A stretch of DNA of 64,000 nucleotides from Subtercola boreus (GCF_006716115.1 NZ_VFOO01000001.1:3534001-3598000), one strand, 5' to 3'; positions 1 to 9,606 are shown, counted from the stretch's first letter. Program-made: numbers and translations. The notes: generated by a model not told the origin, from the sequence alone.

Positions 1-2
1 AC

Positions 3-248
3 GCCGACGGGACCATGGGCAACCCGGGGCCGGTGGGCGTCCTGGCCGCGATCATCCTCTTCGTGTGGGTTCTCGCCACCATCGTGCCGACCATCGCGTT
101 GACCGTGCGGCGCCTCCACGACACCGACCGGTCGGGCTGGTGGGTGTTCATCGCCCTCGTTCCGCTCGTCGGCGGGATCGTGCTGCTGGTGTTCACGCTG
201 TCGGCGCCGGTGCCGGCTGGGGAGCGGTTCGACCTGAAGGCGGCCTGA
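3..248 (+). CDS. DUF805 family membrane protein, C-terminal part
   Basis: The reading frame is open to the left edge, so the true start lies outside the window. What remains is two hydrophobic segments around the sequence RRLHDTDRSGWW, which is the hallmark of DUF805 membrane proteins (known from the family; function unknown). The second membrane segment and a short hydrophilic tail ending in DLKAA close the protein. An internal ATG at 15 is probably not a start, because DUF805 proteins are normally about 110-150 residues and this would cut off the first helices. Confidence 0.75.
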   Translation, partial: ADGTMGNPGPVGVLAAIILFVWVLATIVPTIALTVRRLHDTDRSGWWVFIALVPLVGGIVLLVFTLSAPVPAGERFDLKAA

Positions 249-296
249 CGCGAGTCGGCGGCGGGCGTCGGGCGGCAGGCGTTAGGCGTCGGGCGC

Positions 297-1166
297 TCAG
301 CCCGCGAAGGGCCGGGCCTCCACGCCGCGCACACCGGCTTGTGCCGTGAAGAGCGAGCCCGCGGCGGGCTCGTCGCCGACAGCCAGGTTCTCCCGCGACG
401 TCGTGATGAACAGCGTGCTGCGGTCAGGGCCGCCGAGGCAGCACGAGGTCACCTTCGACACCGGCAGCTCGACGATGTCGGCGAGGATGCCGCGGCTGTC
501 GTAGTGGTGCACGGCCGAGCCGCCGTAGAGGGCGACCCACACGCCGTCGAGTTCGTCGACCCACAGTCCGTCGGGAAACCCGCGCCCCTCCTCGATCGAC
601 GCGAACGGGCGCCGGCCGGTGAGCGCCGAACCCGCGTCGGCCTCCGCATGCACGTCGACGTCGAACACGTCGATGCGCCTGGTCTCTGAGTCGATGTAGT
701 ACATCCGCTCGCCCGACGCGGTGAAACCGAGCCCGTTCGAGGTCGTCACGTCGCCCCAGAGCCGCTCGGTGCTGCCGTCCGTGTTCAGGCGGAACATCTC
801 TCCGCCGCCGGTGTCGCCGGCGTACGCGAGAGAGCCGCAGAGCATCCGCCCCTCCGGATCGCAGCCGCCTTCATTGAACCGGCGGGCGGAATCCGTCCAG
901 AGCGGTGGGGTCGCGAATTCCTGCACATCGCCCTGCCAGAGCGTGAACTCGCGCTCGGTCACCACGAGCATCCCGCCGTTCAGTCGTGGCCTGACGGCCG
1001 CTGCGACGGGGGAGCCCACGGGCATCCGGGAGACCTCACCGGTGTCCGGATGCAGCGACAGCACCGCCCCGGCGAGCATGTCGACCCACTTGAGTCCGCC
1101 CCACAGGTCGCTCCAGACGGCACCCTCACCGTGATGGGTCACGGGGTCGGTGAGCTGCTCTGCCAT
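297..1166 (-). CDS. SMP-30/gluconolactonase-like beta-propeller hydrolase
   Basis: Encodes 289 residues of the SMP-30/regucalcin family, six-bladed metal-dependent lactonases that act on sugar lactones. Visible family marks are HHGEGAVW near the N-terminus (metal-binding Glu), RFNEGGCDPEGRM in the middle, TTSNGLGF with the conserved Asn, and FPDGLWVD with the conserved Asp. The start is taken at ATG 1166 because GGAG lies 8 bases upstream; GTG 1190 and ATG 1172 are in frame but have no correctly spaced ribosome site. It is divergent from the secreted nuclease at 1420. The substrate cannot be told from the sequence; no sugar kinase or transporter is adjacent. Confidence 0.85.
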   Translation of the reverse strand: MAEQLTDPVTHHGEGAVWSDLWGGLKWVDMLAGAVLSLHPDTGEVSRMPVGSPVAAAVRPRLNGGMLVVTEREFTLWQGDVQEFATPPLWTDSARRFNEGGCDPEGRMLCGSLAYAGDTGGGEMFRLNTDGSTERLWGDVTTSNGLGFTASGERMYYIDSETRRIDVFDVDVHAEADAGSALTGRRPFASIEEGRGFPDGLWVDELDGVWVALYGGSAVHHYDSRGILADIVELPVSKVTSCCLGGPDRSTLFITTSRENLAVGDEPAAGSLFTAQAGVRGVEARPFAG

Positions 1167-1216
1167 CGCCATGTCTCCAGTGTGTTGCACAACGATCCGA
1201 TTCTGAGAAGAGACAC

Positions 1217-1235
1217 ATTCGTTATCGATTCGTTA
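1217..1235. promoter_or_regulatory. 11-base-period direct repeat in divergent intergenic region
   Basis: ATTCGTTA occurs at 1217-1224 and again at 1228-1235, spaced exactly 11 bases, in the 253-base gap between the SMP-30 gene and the secreted nuclease. Direct repeats with an 11-base period are typical of OmpR/PhoB-type response-regulator sites. It lies about 50-70 bases before the SMP-30 start and about 185 before the nuclease start, so either gene could be the target. The sequence does not closely match published actinobacterial PhoP boxes. Confidence 0.3.
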
Positions 1236-1419
1236 TTTTTCCAAGCTAACCCCCCGAATGGGGGTCTGATCAGCGTTTTGCCTGACCAGGGCTCAGAGAG
1301 CTCTGCCAGAAGAACGGCGGGTGTACGGATCGGTAATGCGGAGTTCACATGAACCACGCAGGATCCATCACAGGCGCATCGACTCTCTGCGCGCCAGTCG
1401 ACACAAGGAGACCACCCGA

Positions 1420-4400
1420 ATGCGCCACAGATTCACCAGGCGATCCCAGCTGGGCATCGCCGTTCTCGCCGCCCTCGGGCTGGCCGCAGCGCCGCTCGCG
1501 GCCACGCCCGCCCTGGCGAACACCGCCGGCACCGGCGTCATCATCACCGAGGCCTACCTCAACGGCGGCAGCGCCGGAGCGACCTACCTCAACAAGTTCG
1601 TCGAGCTCTACAACCCGACGAACGCACCGATCTCGCTGTCGTCGATGTCGCTGCAGTACCGGTCGGCAACGGGCACCGCGAACCCGACCGCGACCCTCCC
1701 GCTCACCGGGACGATCGCAGCGAAGGGCCACTACCTCATCGGCGGTTCGTCGAACGCGGCCAACGGTGCCGCGCTCCCGACTCCCGACCAGACCATCGGC
1801 GCCTCGTTCGCCGCGGGCGGCGGAACCCTGTTCCTCGCGAACCAGACCACCGCGCTGACCGCCCCGCCCACCGGCTCGGTGAAGGGCAACAGCGCCATCG
1901 TCGACCTGCTCGGCTACGGCACGTCGAACACGTTCGAGACCACGGCTGCCCCCGCGGCATCCGTCACCACCTCGCTCGCCCGCACCAGCAGCGGGACCGA
2001 CAGTGACAGCAACGCGGCCGACTTCACGGCAGGTGCGCCGACGCCGCAGAACGCGGCCTCCGACGCGGGCACGCCGACACCGACGGATCCGCCCACGCCG
2101 ACCGACCCGCCGACACCGACCGACCCGCCCAGCACGGGCACGCCGACGCCCGGCGACACGGTCACGATCGCCCAGATCCAGGGCACCACCGACACCTCCC
2201 CGCTGGCCGGCCAGACCGTGACCACCACCGGTGTCGTCACCGCGAGCTACCCCACGGGCGGCTTCAACGGCTACTTCATCCAGACCCCCGGCACGGGCGG
2301 CGCGCGCGACTTCAGCACGCAGAAGGCCTCCGACGGTCTCTACGTGTTCTCCTCCGCGACTGTCGGCCAGGCCACCATCGGCAGCCACGTGAAGGTCACC
2401 GGCGTCGTCTCCGAGTTCTCCGGCCTGACCGAGCTGACCGTCAACGCGGGCGGGCTCACGGTGCTGAACGACTCAGTCGCAGCCCCCCTCCCCGTGACGA
2501 ACGTGCTTCCGACGGCTGCCGCCGAGCGCGAAACGCTCGAGGGCATGCTGCTCGCCCCGGCCGGCGACTTCACCGTCACCGACAACTACGACACGAACTT
2601 CTACGCGTCGATCGTTCTCGCGCAGGGCACGAAGCCGCTGGACACACCCACCGCGGTGACCGAGCCCGGCAGCGCCGAGTACACGGCACTCGTGGCGGCG
2701 AACGCTGCCCGCAGCGTCACGCTCGACGACGGTTCGAGCCTGAACTTCAACACCGCAGCCAACAAGGCGATCCCGCTGCCGTTCTTGTCGACCACGAACC
2801 CGGTGCGGATCGGCGCAGCCGCGACGCTCACCAAGCCCGTCGTGCTCGACTACCGGTTCGGCACCTGGAACTTCCAGCCGACCCAGCAGCTCACCGCCGC
2901 GAACGCCGCCACGGTGCAGCCTGCGACGTTCGCGAACACGCGCACCGCGGCTCCGGCCAACGTGGGCGGCGACGTCACGCTCGCCTCGTTCAACGTGCTG
3001 AACTACTTCACCACCACTGGCGACTCGATCAGCGGATGCACCTACTACACAGACCGCGCCGGAAACCCGAACACGGTCAACACTGGCTGCGACGCCCGGG
3101 GTGCGGCGAACGCCGACGACCTCGAACGCCAGCAGGCGAAGATCGTCTCGGCGATCAACGCGCTCGACGCCGACGTGGTGTCGCTCGAGGAGATCGAGAA
3201 CTCTGCCCGCTTCGGCAAGCCCCGTGACACCGCCCTCTCCGCTCTGGTCAGCGCGCTCAACAGCGCAGCCGGTGCCGGCACCTGGGCGTTCGTGCCCTCC
3301 CCGGCCACCCTGCCGGCGTCGGAGGACGTCATCCGCACGGCGTTCATCTACAGGCCCGCCGTGGTCGAGACCGTCGGCGCGTCGAGCATCCTGGATGATC
3401 CCGCCTTCGTCAACGCCCGCCAGCCACTCGCCCAGGCGTTCAAGCTGAAGGGCGGGGCGGACACGACCTCGTTCCTCGCCATCGTGAACCACTTCAAGTC
3501 GAAGGGTTCCGGCTCGGGAGTCGACGCTGACACAGGCGACGGCCAGGGAGCGTCCAACGTCTCCCGCGTCAACCAGGCCAAGGCGCTCGTCGCCTTCGCC
3601 GACACGCTGAAGGCATCGTCGAAGATCGACCGCGTCCTGCTCGACGGCGACTTCAACGCCTACCTGAAGGAAGACCCGATCGACGTGCTCGTCGCGGCCG
3701 GCTACGTCGACCTCGGTTCGACCACGGGCAAGTCGACCTACGCCTTCGACGGCGCGGTCGGTTCCCTCGACCACCTGTTCGCCAACGCTGCAGCCAACAC
3801 GGCCGTCAACGCCGTGGACGTCTGGAACATCAACTCGGTCGAGTCGATCGCCCTGGAGTACAGCCGCAACAACTACAACGCGACCGACTTCTACCAGGCG
3901 AACCCGTACCGTTCGAGCGACCACGATCCGATCGTCGTCGGCCTGAACCTCGCCCCGAAGGCCGACGTCGTCGACCTCAACCTGCTGAACATCAACGACT
4001 TCCACGGTCGGATCGATGCCAACACGGTGAAGTTCGCCGGAACCATCGAGCAGCTGAAGGCCGAGAAGGGCGACGGCTCGAGCCTCCTGCTGAGCGACGG
4101 CGACAACATCGGCGCGAGCCTGTTCGCCTCCTCGTCGCAGCAGGACAAGCCCACGATCGACGTGCTGAACGCCCTCGGGCTCACGGCCTCGGCGGTCGGC
4201 AACCACGAGTTCGACCAGGGTCTTGCCGACCTGACCGGTCGGGTGACGGACGCCGCGAACTGGGACTACCTCGGTGCGAACGTCTACCTCAAGGGCACGA
4301 CCACGCCGGCGCTGCCGGAGTACAAGGTCGTCACTGTGAACGGCGTGCGCATCGCCATCATCGGTGCGGTCACCGTCGAGACGCCCACGCTGGTGTCGCC

Positions 4401-5949
4401 TGCCGGCATCGCCTCCCTCGACTTCGGTGACCCCGTCGCCGCCGTCAACCGGGTGGTCGCGAACCTCGAGGCCACGGACGCGGCCGATGTGTTCGTCGCC
4501 GAGTACCACGAGGGTGCAGGAGCGGGAACGCCCGACGGTGCCAGCCTCGAGCAGGAGGTCGGGATGACCGACAGCGCCTTCTCGAAGATCGTCACGCAGA
4601 CGAGCGCTGACGTCGACGCCATCTTCACCGGCCACACTCACAAGCAGTATTCGTGGGATGCCCCGATCCCGGGCCAGGCCGGCAAGACCCGTCCCGTTCT
4701 GCAGACCGGGAGCTACGGAGAGAACATCGGCCAGGTCGTGCTGAGCGTCGACCGCAACGCAGATGACGCCGTCGTGAAGTACACCGCCCGGAACGTCGCC
4801 CGCACCACAATCGCCGACACCACTCTGGTCGCCACCTACCCTCGGGTCGCAGCGGTCAAGACGATCGTCGACGCCGCCATCGCGAGCGCCGCGACCATCG
4901 GCAACAAGCCGGTCGCGACGATCACGAAGGACATCACCACCGCCTACACCGCTGCCGGAACGGTTCGGGATGACCGTGCGAGCGAATCGACGCTCGGAAA
5001 CCTCGTCGCCGACTCGCTCGTCTCCGCCCTCGCGCCGTCGAACCTCGGCGGTGCCGAGATCGGCGTCGTGAACCCGGGAGGGCTCCGCAGCGACCTGCTG
5101 TACAAGTCCTCCTCGCTCGGCGAAGGCGATGGTGTGGTCACCTACGCCGAAGCCAATGCCGTGCTGCCGTTCGTGAACAACCTGTACACGACGACGCTGA
5201 CCGGGGCGCAGTTCAAGACCGTGCTCGAGCAGCAGTGGCAGACGGATGCCTCAGGCACTGTGCCCTCGCGCCCCTACCTGGCACTCGGCCTGTCGAAGAA
5301 CGTGACCTACACGTACGACGCCAGCCGGGCATCCGGTGACCGCATCACCTCCATCACGGTGAACGGTGCGGCCCTGGATGTCGCGAAGGCCTACCGCATC
5401 GGTTCGTTCAGCTTCCTCGTGCAGGGCGGCGACAACTTCCGCGAGTTCCCCAAGGGAACGAACACCCGTGACTCGGGCCTGATCGACCGTGACGCGTGGA
5501 TCAGCTACCTCGCAGCGAAGAGCCCGGTCTCGCCGGCATTCGACCGCCGCGGGGTCTCGGTGACCGGTGCGCCGACGGCCGCGGTCGTCGCGGGCAGCAC
5601 GGTGACGCTGAACCTGTCGAAGCTCGACCTCAGCTCACTCGGCAGCCCGGTGAACACCCGGGTGACTACGACGCTCGCGGGCAACACCGCGGCCGGCACG
5701 GTCACCGCGGTGAGCGGCGGCGCGGCCACTGTGACCTACACGATCCCCGCGAACGCCTCCGGCGCGAGCACGATCGTGATCACGGCCAAGGAGTCGGGCA
5801 CCACGGTGCGGGTTCCGGTGACGGTCACGCCGAAGGTGGTCACGCCGCCTCCGGTCGACCCGTTCACCGCCTGGCTGCAGGCCGTTGCCAACGCGATCTA
5901 CGCCTACCTGGCGGCGCTGCTGAAGGCGCTGTTCCCGTGGCTCGCCTGA
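1420..5949 (+). CDS. secreted ExeM/NucH-type nuclease fused to UshA-type 5'-nucleotidase
   Basis: A 1509-residue exported protein likely to salvage phosphate or nucleosides from extracellular DNA. The start at 1420 has AAGGAG 9 bases upstream and gives a clean signal peptide ending near TPALA (about residue 33). In order: a lamin-tail-like domain (about 37-180), a TPTDPP-rich linker (about 212-245), an OB-like segment, an endonuclease/exonuclease/phosphatase domain starting with LASFNVLNYF (about 520) and carrying LEEIENS, DGDFNAY and SSDHDPI, then a metallophosphatase with NINDFHGR (about 857), NHEFDQG (928) and GHTH (1071), a 5'-nucleotidase C-terminal domain with NPGGLRSD (1218), an Ig-like region and a hydrophobic C-terminal helix. 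No LPXTG motif is present, so it is probably released or hydrophobically retained. An in-frame start at 1321 lacks a ribosome site. Confidence 0.9.
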   Translation: MRHRFTRRSQLGIAVLAALGLAAAPLAATPALANTAGTGVIITEAYLNGGSAGATYLNKFVELYNPTNAPISLSSMSLQYRSATGTANPTATLPLTGTIAAKGHYLIGGSSNAANGAALPTPDQTIGASFAAGGGTLFLANQTTALTAPPTGSVKGNSAIVDLLGYGTSNTFETTAAPAASVTTSLARTSSGTDSDSNAADFTAGAPTPQNAASDAGTPTPTDPPTPTDPPTPTDPPSTGTPTPGDTVTIAQIQGTTDTSPLAGQTVTTTGVVTASYPTGGFNGYFIQTPGTGGARDFSTQKASDGLYVFSSATVGQATIGSHVKVTGVVSEFSGLTELTVNAGGLTVLNDSVAAPLPVTNVLPTAAAERETLEGMLLAPAGDFTVTDNYDTNFYASIVLAQGTKPLDTPTAVTEPGSAEYTALVAANAARSVTLDDGSSLNFNTAANKAIPLPFLSTTNPVRIGAAATLTKPVVLDYRFGTWNFQPTQQLTAANAATVQPATFANTRTAAPANVGGDVTLASFNVLNYFTTTGDSISGCTYYTDRAGNPNTVNTGCDARGAANADDLERQQAKIVSAINALDADVVSLEEIENSARFGKPRDTALSALVSALNSAAGAGTWAFVPSPATLPASEDVIRTAFIYRPAVVETVGASSILDDPAFVNARQPLAQAFKLKGGADTTSFLAIVNHFKSKGSGSGVDADTGDGQGASNVSRVNQAKALVAFADTLKASSKIDRVLLDGDFNAYLKEDPIDVLVAAGYVDLGSTTGKSTYAFDGAVGSLDHLFANAAANTAVNAVDVWNINSVESIALEYSRNNYNATDFYQANPYRSSDHDPIVVGLNLAPKADVVDLNLLNINDFHGRIDANTVKFAGTIEQLKAEKGDGSSLLLSDGDNIGASLFASSSQQDKPTIDVLNALGLTASAVGNHEFDQGLADLTGRVTDAANWDYLGANVYLKGTTTPALPEYKVVTVNGVRIAIIGAVTVETPTLVSPAGIASLDFGDPVAAVNRVVANLEATDAADVFVAEYHEGAGAGTPDGASLEQEVGMTDSAFSKIVTQTSADVDAIFTGHTHKQYSWDAPIPGQAGKTRPVLQTGSYGENIGQVVLSVDRNADDAVVKYTARNVARTTIADTTLVATYPRVAAVKTIVDAAIASAATIGNKPVATITKDITTAYTAAGTVRDDRASESTLGNLVADSLVSALAPSNLGGAEIGVVNPGGLRSDLLYKSSSLGEGDGVVTYAEANAVLPFVNNLYTTTLTGAQFKTVLEQQWQTDASGTVPSRPYLALGLSKNVTYTYDASRASGDRITSITVNGAALDVAKAYRIGSFSFLVQGGDNFREFPKGTNTRDSGLIDRDAWISYLAAKSPVSPAFDRRGVSVTGAPTAAVVAGSTVTLNLSKLDLSSLGSPVNTRVTTTLAGNTAAGTVTAVSGGAATVTYTIPANASGASTIVITAKESGTTVRVPVTVTPKVVTPPPVDPFTAWLQAVANAIYAYLAALLKALFPWLA

Positions 5950-5978
5950 CCGATGCGCGGCTCGGGTAGCGCCTGAGT

Positions 5979-6027
5979 GAACGGCGGACGGCCGCTGGGA
6001 TCCCCTCCCGGTGGCCGTTCGTCGTTC
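5979..6027 (+). terminator. stem-loop after the secreted nuclease gene
   Basis: Bases 5979-5993 pair with 6013-6027 (13 of 15 positions) around a 19-base loop, beginning 29 bases after the nuclease stop codon. There is no T-run, as is common for actinobacterial terminators. The stem ends 9 bases before the -10 box of the next gene. Confidence 0.5.
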
Positions 6028-6048
6028 CGCGCGACTACGATCGCAGGC

Positions 6049-6897
6049 ATGGACGCAGAGCAGCTGACCGTCACGACCGACGATGGCACGCGAATCGCGG
6101 TGACCCGTCGGAATTCCGCCGGCGCCCCGTCGTCTGCGCGAGCGGTGGTCTTCCTCCACGCCGGTGTGGCTGACCGGCGAGCGTGGACCGGTGTCATGGA
6201 TGCGCTCCGCGATGACGGGCTCGACCTGGTCGCCTACGACCGGCGCGGGTACGGCGACACCGCCGCCGCTGCCGACCCTGCCTCGTTCACTCACGTGTCA
6301 GACCTTGTCGCCGTCCTCGACGAGCTCGGGCTCGACCGCGTGCTGCTCGTCGGAAACTCGATGGGCGGGGCGCTCGCCCTCGACACCGCACTGCTTCACC
6401 CCGGGCGGGTCGGTGCCGCACTGGTCATCGGAAGCGCCGTCTCGGGCATGACCGACGACGACACGCCGTTCGACTGGCAGCTCGACCCGGCGACAGCGCC
6501 CCTGCTGCAGCGAGCCGAAGACGCGGCGGCGCCGGTCGACGACAGGATCGCGGCTCTCGCTCACCTCTGGCTCGATGGTCCGGCCGCGCCCGAGGGTCGG
6601 GTGGCGGGTGCGCCACGAGAGTTGTTCGTCTCGATGAACCGGCGCATCCTCGAGGTCGCTGCGGCAGACGGTGCGGGTGACGCCGGTGTCGACGCCTGGA
6701 CCAGGCTCGGCGAGATCACCGTGCCTGTGCTCTGCAGCTGGGGCGATCTCGATGTGCCGGCCGACGTACCGTTCTACGTCGAGACCGCGCGCCGACTCGG
6801 TCAGGAGCCGGCGCGCGTGCTGGCGGGTGTCGCGCACCTTCCCGGGCTCGAGAAGCCCGGAGTCGTCGCCCAGCTGGTCAGGGACCAGCTGGGCTGA
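6049..6897 (+). CDS. alpha/beta hydrolase
   Basis: A 282-residue single-domain alpha/beta hydrolase. Visible family elements are the early strand VVFLHAGVADRRAW (oxyanion region), the nucleophile elbow VGNSMGG with Ser at about residue 104, the acidic residue in SWGDLDVPADV, and the catalytic His in GVAHLPGLEKP near the C-terminus. The start at ATG 6049 is favoured over GTG 5977 because TACGAT (6036-6041) stands 7 bases before the ATG, fitting a leaderless transcript. It converges tail-to-tail with the DUF4190-like gene with only 10 bases between stop codons. The substrate is unknown; esterase, haloperoxidase-like or lactonase activity are all possible. Confidence 0.85.
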   Translation: MDAEQLTVTTDDGTRIAVTRRNSAGAPSSARAVVFLHAGVADRRAWTGVMDALRDDGLDLVAYDRRGYGDTAAAADPASFTHVSDLVAVLDELGLDRVLLVGNSMGGALALDTALLHPGRVGAALVIGSAVSGMTDDDTPFDWQLDPATAPLLQRAEDAAAPVDDRIAALAHLWLDGPAAPEGRVAGAPRELFVSMNRRILEVAAADGAGDAGVDAWTRLGEITVPVLCSWGDLDVPADVPFYVETARRLGQEPARVLAGVAHLPGLEKPGVVAQLVRDQLG

Positions 6898-6907
6898 CCC
6901 ACCGCGG

Positions 6908-7168
6908 TCAGTAGCCGGCGCTCATCGCCGCGCCCGCCACGGCGCCGATGATGCCCACCAGCGCGTAGATGACGATCAGCGCGATGCCGACGATGATGCC
7001 CGCCAGGGCCAGGCCGTGCCCGCGCTCGCCGGTCTCCTTGATCTGGCGGAGCGCGAAGTAGCCCACGACGATGCCGACGAGCGGCACCAGGAACCCTCCG
7101 ATGATCGCGACGATCGAGAGGGTGTTGAGTTTGGCCGGCGCTGCACCGGTGTAGGGGGTCTGGGTCAT
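6908..7168 (-). CDS. small DUF4190-like membrane protein
   Basis: An 86-residue protein with two long hydrophobic segments separated by the short basic loop ALRQIKETGERGHGLALAGI, which is the typical DUF4190 layout (two-helix membrane proteins of unknown function common in Actinobacteria). A short Pro/Thr-containing N-terminus, MTQTPYTGAAPAK, precedes the first helix. ATG 7168 is chosen over 7207 because AAAGGA lies 6 bases upstream. It is divergent from the FAD oxidase gene, with about 100 bases between the two starts. Confidence 0.75.
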   Translation of the reverse strand: MTQTPYTGAAPAKLNTLSIVAIIGGFLVPLVGIVVGYFALRQIKETGERGHGLALAGIIVGIALIVIYALVGIIGAVAGAAMSAGY

Positions 7169-7272
7169 GGTCAATCCTTTTTCGTGAAGAAATGTCAGTT
7201 GTTCCAAGAATACGAGGATTCATCACAGAAGTACATTCGAATCGGCTGTGACCGCACCGCTACAGTTGCGGC

Positions 7273-8841
7273 ATGTCCGCTCTCTCCCGTCGCCGGTTCC
7301 TCCTTGCTGCGGGTGGGTCCGCCGCCACGGCCGCGCTGCTGGCCGCCTGCACCGGCCCGTCTCCCACGCCGACGGACGGCGCGTCGGGGAGTACGAGCCC
7401 GACGCCCGCCGGGCCGCCCGTCTGGAGCGAACTCGCCTCCGCGGTGACGGGCACCCTCCTGCTCCCCGCCGCCAGCGGGTACGCGGCCGCAGCACTCACC
7501 GAGAACCCGCGATTCGACGATGCGCAACCGCTCGCCGTGCTGGAGGCGTCCGGCCCGGCAGACGTGGCCGCGGGGCTCGCCTTCGCGGCGAAGTACGGTG
7601 TGCCGCTCGCGCTCCGCTCCGGCGGGCACAACTACATCGGCTCTTCGGCGGGCGGAGCATCCGGAACCGGCGTCGCCCCCTCCCTCGTGATCAGCACCGC
7701 GACGCTCACCGGCGTCACCCTCTCCGCCGACGGAACGACGGCCACCGTCGGCGCTGGCGCGAGCCTCGTCGCGGTCTACAGCACACTGGGTGAAGCGGGC
7801 CGCGCCTTTGCGGGCGGATCGTGCGCGACCGTCGGTGCCACCGGCCTCACCCTCGGCGGCGGGGTCGGCGTCCTGGTGCGCTCGTTCGGGCTCGCCTGCG
7901 ACCAGCTCACCGCCGTGGAGATCGTCACCGCCGACGGCACCGTGCACGAGGCCAGCCGCGACACGGATGCCGACCTGTTCTGGGCGTGCCAGGGCGGCGG
8001 CGGGGGCCAGTTCGGCGTGGTCACGAAGCTCACCTTCGCCACGCAGCCGGCTCCCGATGTGAACACCTGGTACGTCGAGTGGCCGTGGAGCAGTGCATCC
8101 GAAGTCGTCGACTCCTGGCAGGGCTGGGCTCCGGGAGCGGACAACCGGCTGTGGTCGACCCTCAAGCTCCTCGGCGGCGAGACGCACTCCGGCACCCCGA
8201 GCGTCTCGGCCTCGGGCACCTGGACCGGCGACCTCGGCGACCTCGCCGAGCAGCTGAAACCCCTGCTCGCGGGAGTCGACGCCCCGCCGACCGACAACCA
8301 GTCGTTCCGCCACACCTACCTCGAAGCGATGATGACGGAGGCGGGGTGCGAGAACACGCCGCTCGCCCAGTGCAAGACCGGCCCCGACGGGGCGTTGACG
8401 CGCGAGCCGTCGTCCGGCACATCCAACGTCGCCTACGCGGCACTCGACGCGTCGGGCATCTCCGACCTGGTCGCTGCCGTCGAGCAGGCGCAGACCGTGA
8501 CGGGCATGACGGAGGGCGGCATCTCGATGGATGCCCTCGGCGGCGTCGTCTCGTCGGTCGACCCGTCGGCGACCGCGTTCGTGCACCGCAAGGCGCTCAT
8601 GACGGTGCAGTACACAGCCACCTTCGCGGTCGGCGCCGACCCCGCGCCGTTCGACGCCTACGTGCGCGGATTCCGCACCACGATGACGGCCCACTGGCAG
8701 AACTGGGCGTACGTGAACTACTGCGACGCTACGATTCCGGATGCCCAGACCGCCTACTTCGGAGCGAACCTGCCGCGCCTGCAGCAGCTGAAGCAGCAGT
8801 ACGACCCGCGCGGCCTCTTCACCCAGCCCCAGTCGGTCTGA
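7273..8841 (+). CDS. exported FAD-linked oxidase (berberine-bridge-enzyme type)
   Basis: A 522-residue flavoprotein oxidase. The N-terminus SRRRFLLAAGGSAATAALLAAC combines a twin-arginine motif with a lipobox (LAAC), so it is probably exported folded by Tat and lipid-anchored. A Thr/Ser/Pro linker follows. The PCMH-type FAD domain includes LRSGGHNYIG, whose His is the usual site of covalent FAD attachment in this family, and GGGVGVLVRSFGLACD. The C-terminal BBE element is present as YVNYCDATIPDAQTAYFG and YDPRGLFTQPQS. TACAGT at 7261-7266 is 6 bases before the ATG, so the mRNA is probably leaderless. Relatives oxidise sugars or alcohols; the actual substrate is not evident. Confidence 0.88.
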   Translation: MSALSRRRFLLAAGGSAATAALLAACTGPSPTPTDGASGSTSPTPAGPPVWSELASAVTGTLLLPAASGYAAAALTENPRFDDAQPLAVLEASGPADVAAGLAFAAKYGVPLALRSGGHNYIGSSAGGASGTGVAPSLVISTATLTGVTLSADGTTATVGAGASLVAVYSTLGEAGRAFAGGSCATVGATGLTLGGGVGVLVRSFGLACDQLTAVEIVTADGTVHEASRDTDADLFWACQGGGGGQFGVVTKLTFATQPAPDVNTWYVEWPWSSASEVVDSWQGWAPGADNRLWSTLKLLGGETHSGTPSVSASGTWTGDLGDLAEQLKPLLAGVDAPPTDNQSFRHTYLEAMMTEAGCENTPLAQCKTGPDGALTREPSSGTSNVAYAALDASGISDLVAAVEQAQTVTGMTEGGISMDALGGVVSSVDPSATAFVHRKALMTVQYTATFAVGADPAPFDAYVRGFRTTMTAHWQNWAYVNYCDATIPDAQTAYFGANLPRLQQLKQQYDPRGLFTQPQSV

Positions 8842-8955
8842 CCCGCCCCCCGCCCGCCCACCCCCCGGGTGAGCGGGAGCTGATCGGCGGGCCGCGGCAG
8901 GGGGGCGCCGTCGGGGGAGGAAGGGAGGGGCAGGGCCGGGCAGTAGGCTGGCCGC

Positions 8956-9606
8956 ATGCTCCTCAGTGACCGAGACATCAGGGCCGAATTGGGCAGCGGG
9001 CGGGTCGGGCTCGAACCCTACGAGCCCCGCATGGTGCAGCCCTCGAGTGTGGATGTCCGCCTCGACCGCTTCTTTCGCCTCTTCGACAACCACAAGTACC
9101 CGTTCATCGACCCCGCCGAAGACCAGCCCGAGCTGACCCGGCTGATCGAAACGAAAGCGGATGAGCCGTTCATCCTGCACCCCGGCGAGTTCGTGCTCGG
9201 CTCGACCTTCGAGCGCGTGACCCTTCCCGACGACCTCGCGGCCCGCCTGGAGGGCAAGAGCTCGCTCGGCCGCCTGGGCCTCCTCACGCACTCGACGGCC
9301 GGGTTCATCGACCCGGGCTTCTCCGGACACGTCACCCTCGAACTGTCGAACGTCGCCACCCTGCCGATCAAGCTCTGGCCGGGGATGAAGATCGGCCAGC
9401 TCTGCTTCTTCCAGCTCAGCTCGCCGGCCGAGCATCCGTACGGCTCGGGCGAGTACGGCTCCCGCTACCAGGGGCAGCGCGGCCCGACCGCCTCCCGCTC
9501 GCACCTGAACTTCGTGCGCTCCGACGTGTCGGCGGGCACCGCGGGCGCGGCTCCGGATGCCCGCCCCTCCACCTCCGAGCCGACGACCCTCGGCGGCCAC
9601 GGCTGA
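8956..9606 (+). CDS. dcd: dCTP deaminase
   Basis: A 216-residue trimeric nucleotide hydrolase. It begins [12 protein letters not shown] and carries [24 protein letters not shown] and [20 protein letters not shown]; the Glu of TLELSN is the catalytic residue in the family. Actinobacterial relatives (the M. tuberculosis type) convert dCTP through to dUMP, and this may be the same, but mono- and bifunctional forms cannot be separated by eye. About 25 Ala/Ser/Thr/Pro-rich residues extend the C-terminus beyond the usual end. TAGGCT at 8944-8949 lies 6 bases before the ATG, a leaderless arrangement. It supplies dUMP for thymidylate synthesis. Confidence 0.93.
   Translation: MLLSDRDIRAELGSGRVGLEPYEPRMVQPSSVDVRLDRFFRLFDNHKYPFIDPAEDQPELTRLIETKADEPFILHPGEFVLGSTFERVTLPDDLAARLEGKSSLGRLGLLTHSTAGFIDPGFSGHVTLELSNVATLPIKLWPGMKIGQLCFFQLSSPAEHPYGSGEYGSRYQGQRGPTASRSHLNFVRSDVSAGTAGAAPDARPSTSEPTTLGGHG

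Noticed and set aside
1217-1235. Firm PHO box assignment
   Set aside because: Only the 11-base period fits; the sequence does not match the GTTCACC-type consensus closely enough.
2473-4641. 722-codon open frame opposite the secreted nuclease
   Set aside because: It is Arg/Val/Glu-rich antisense shadow of a clear coding region in high-GC DNA, with no family features. The same applies to 7195-9834, 15083-16603, 25873-27528, 33181-35325 and 43210-46062.
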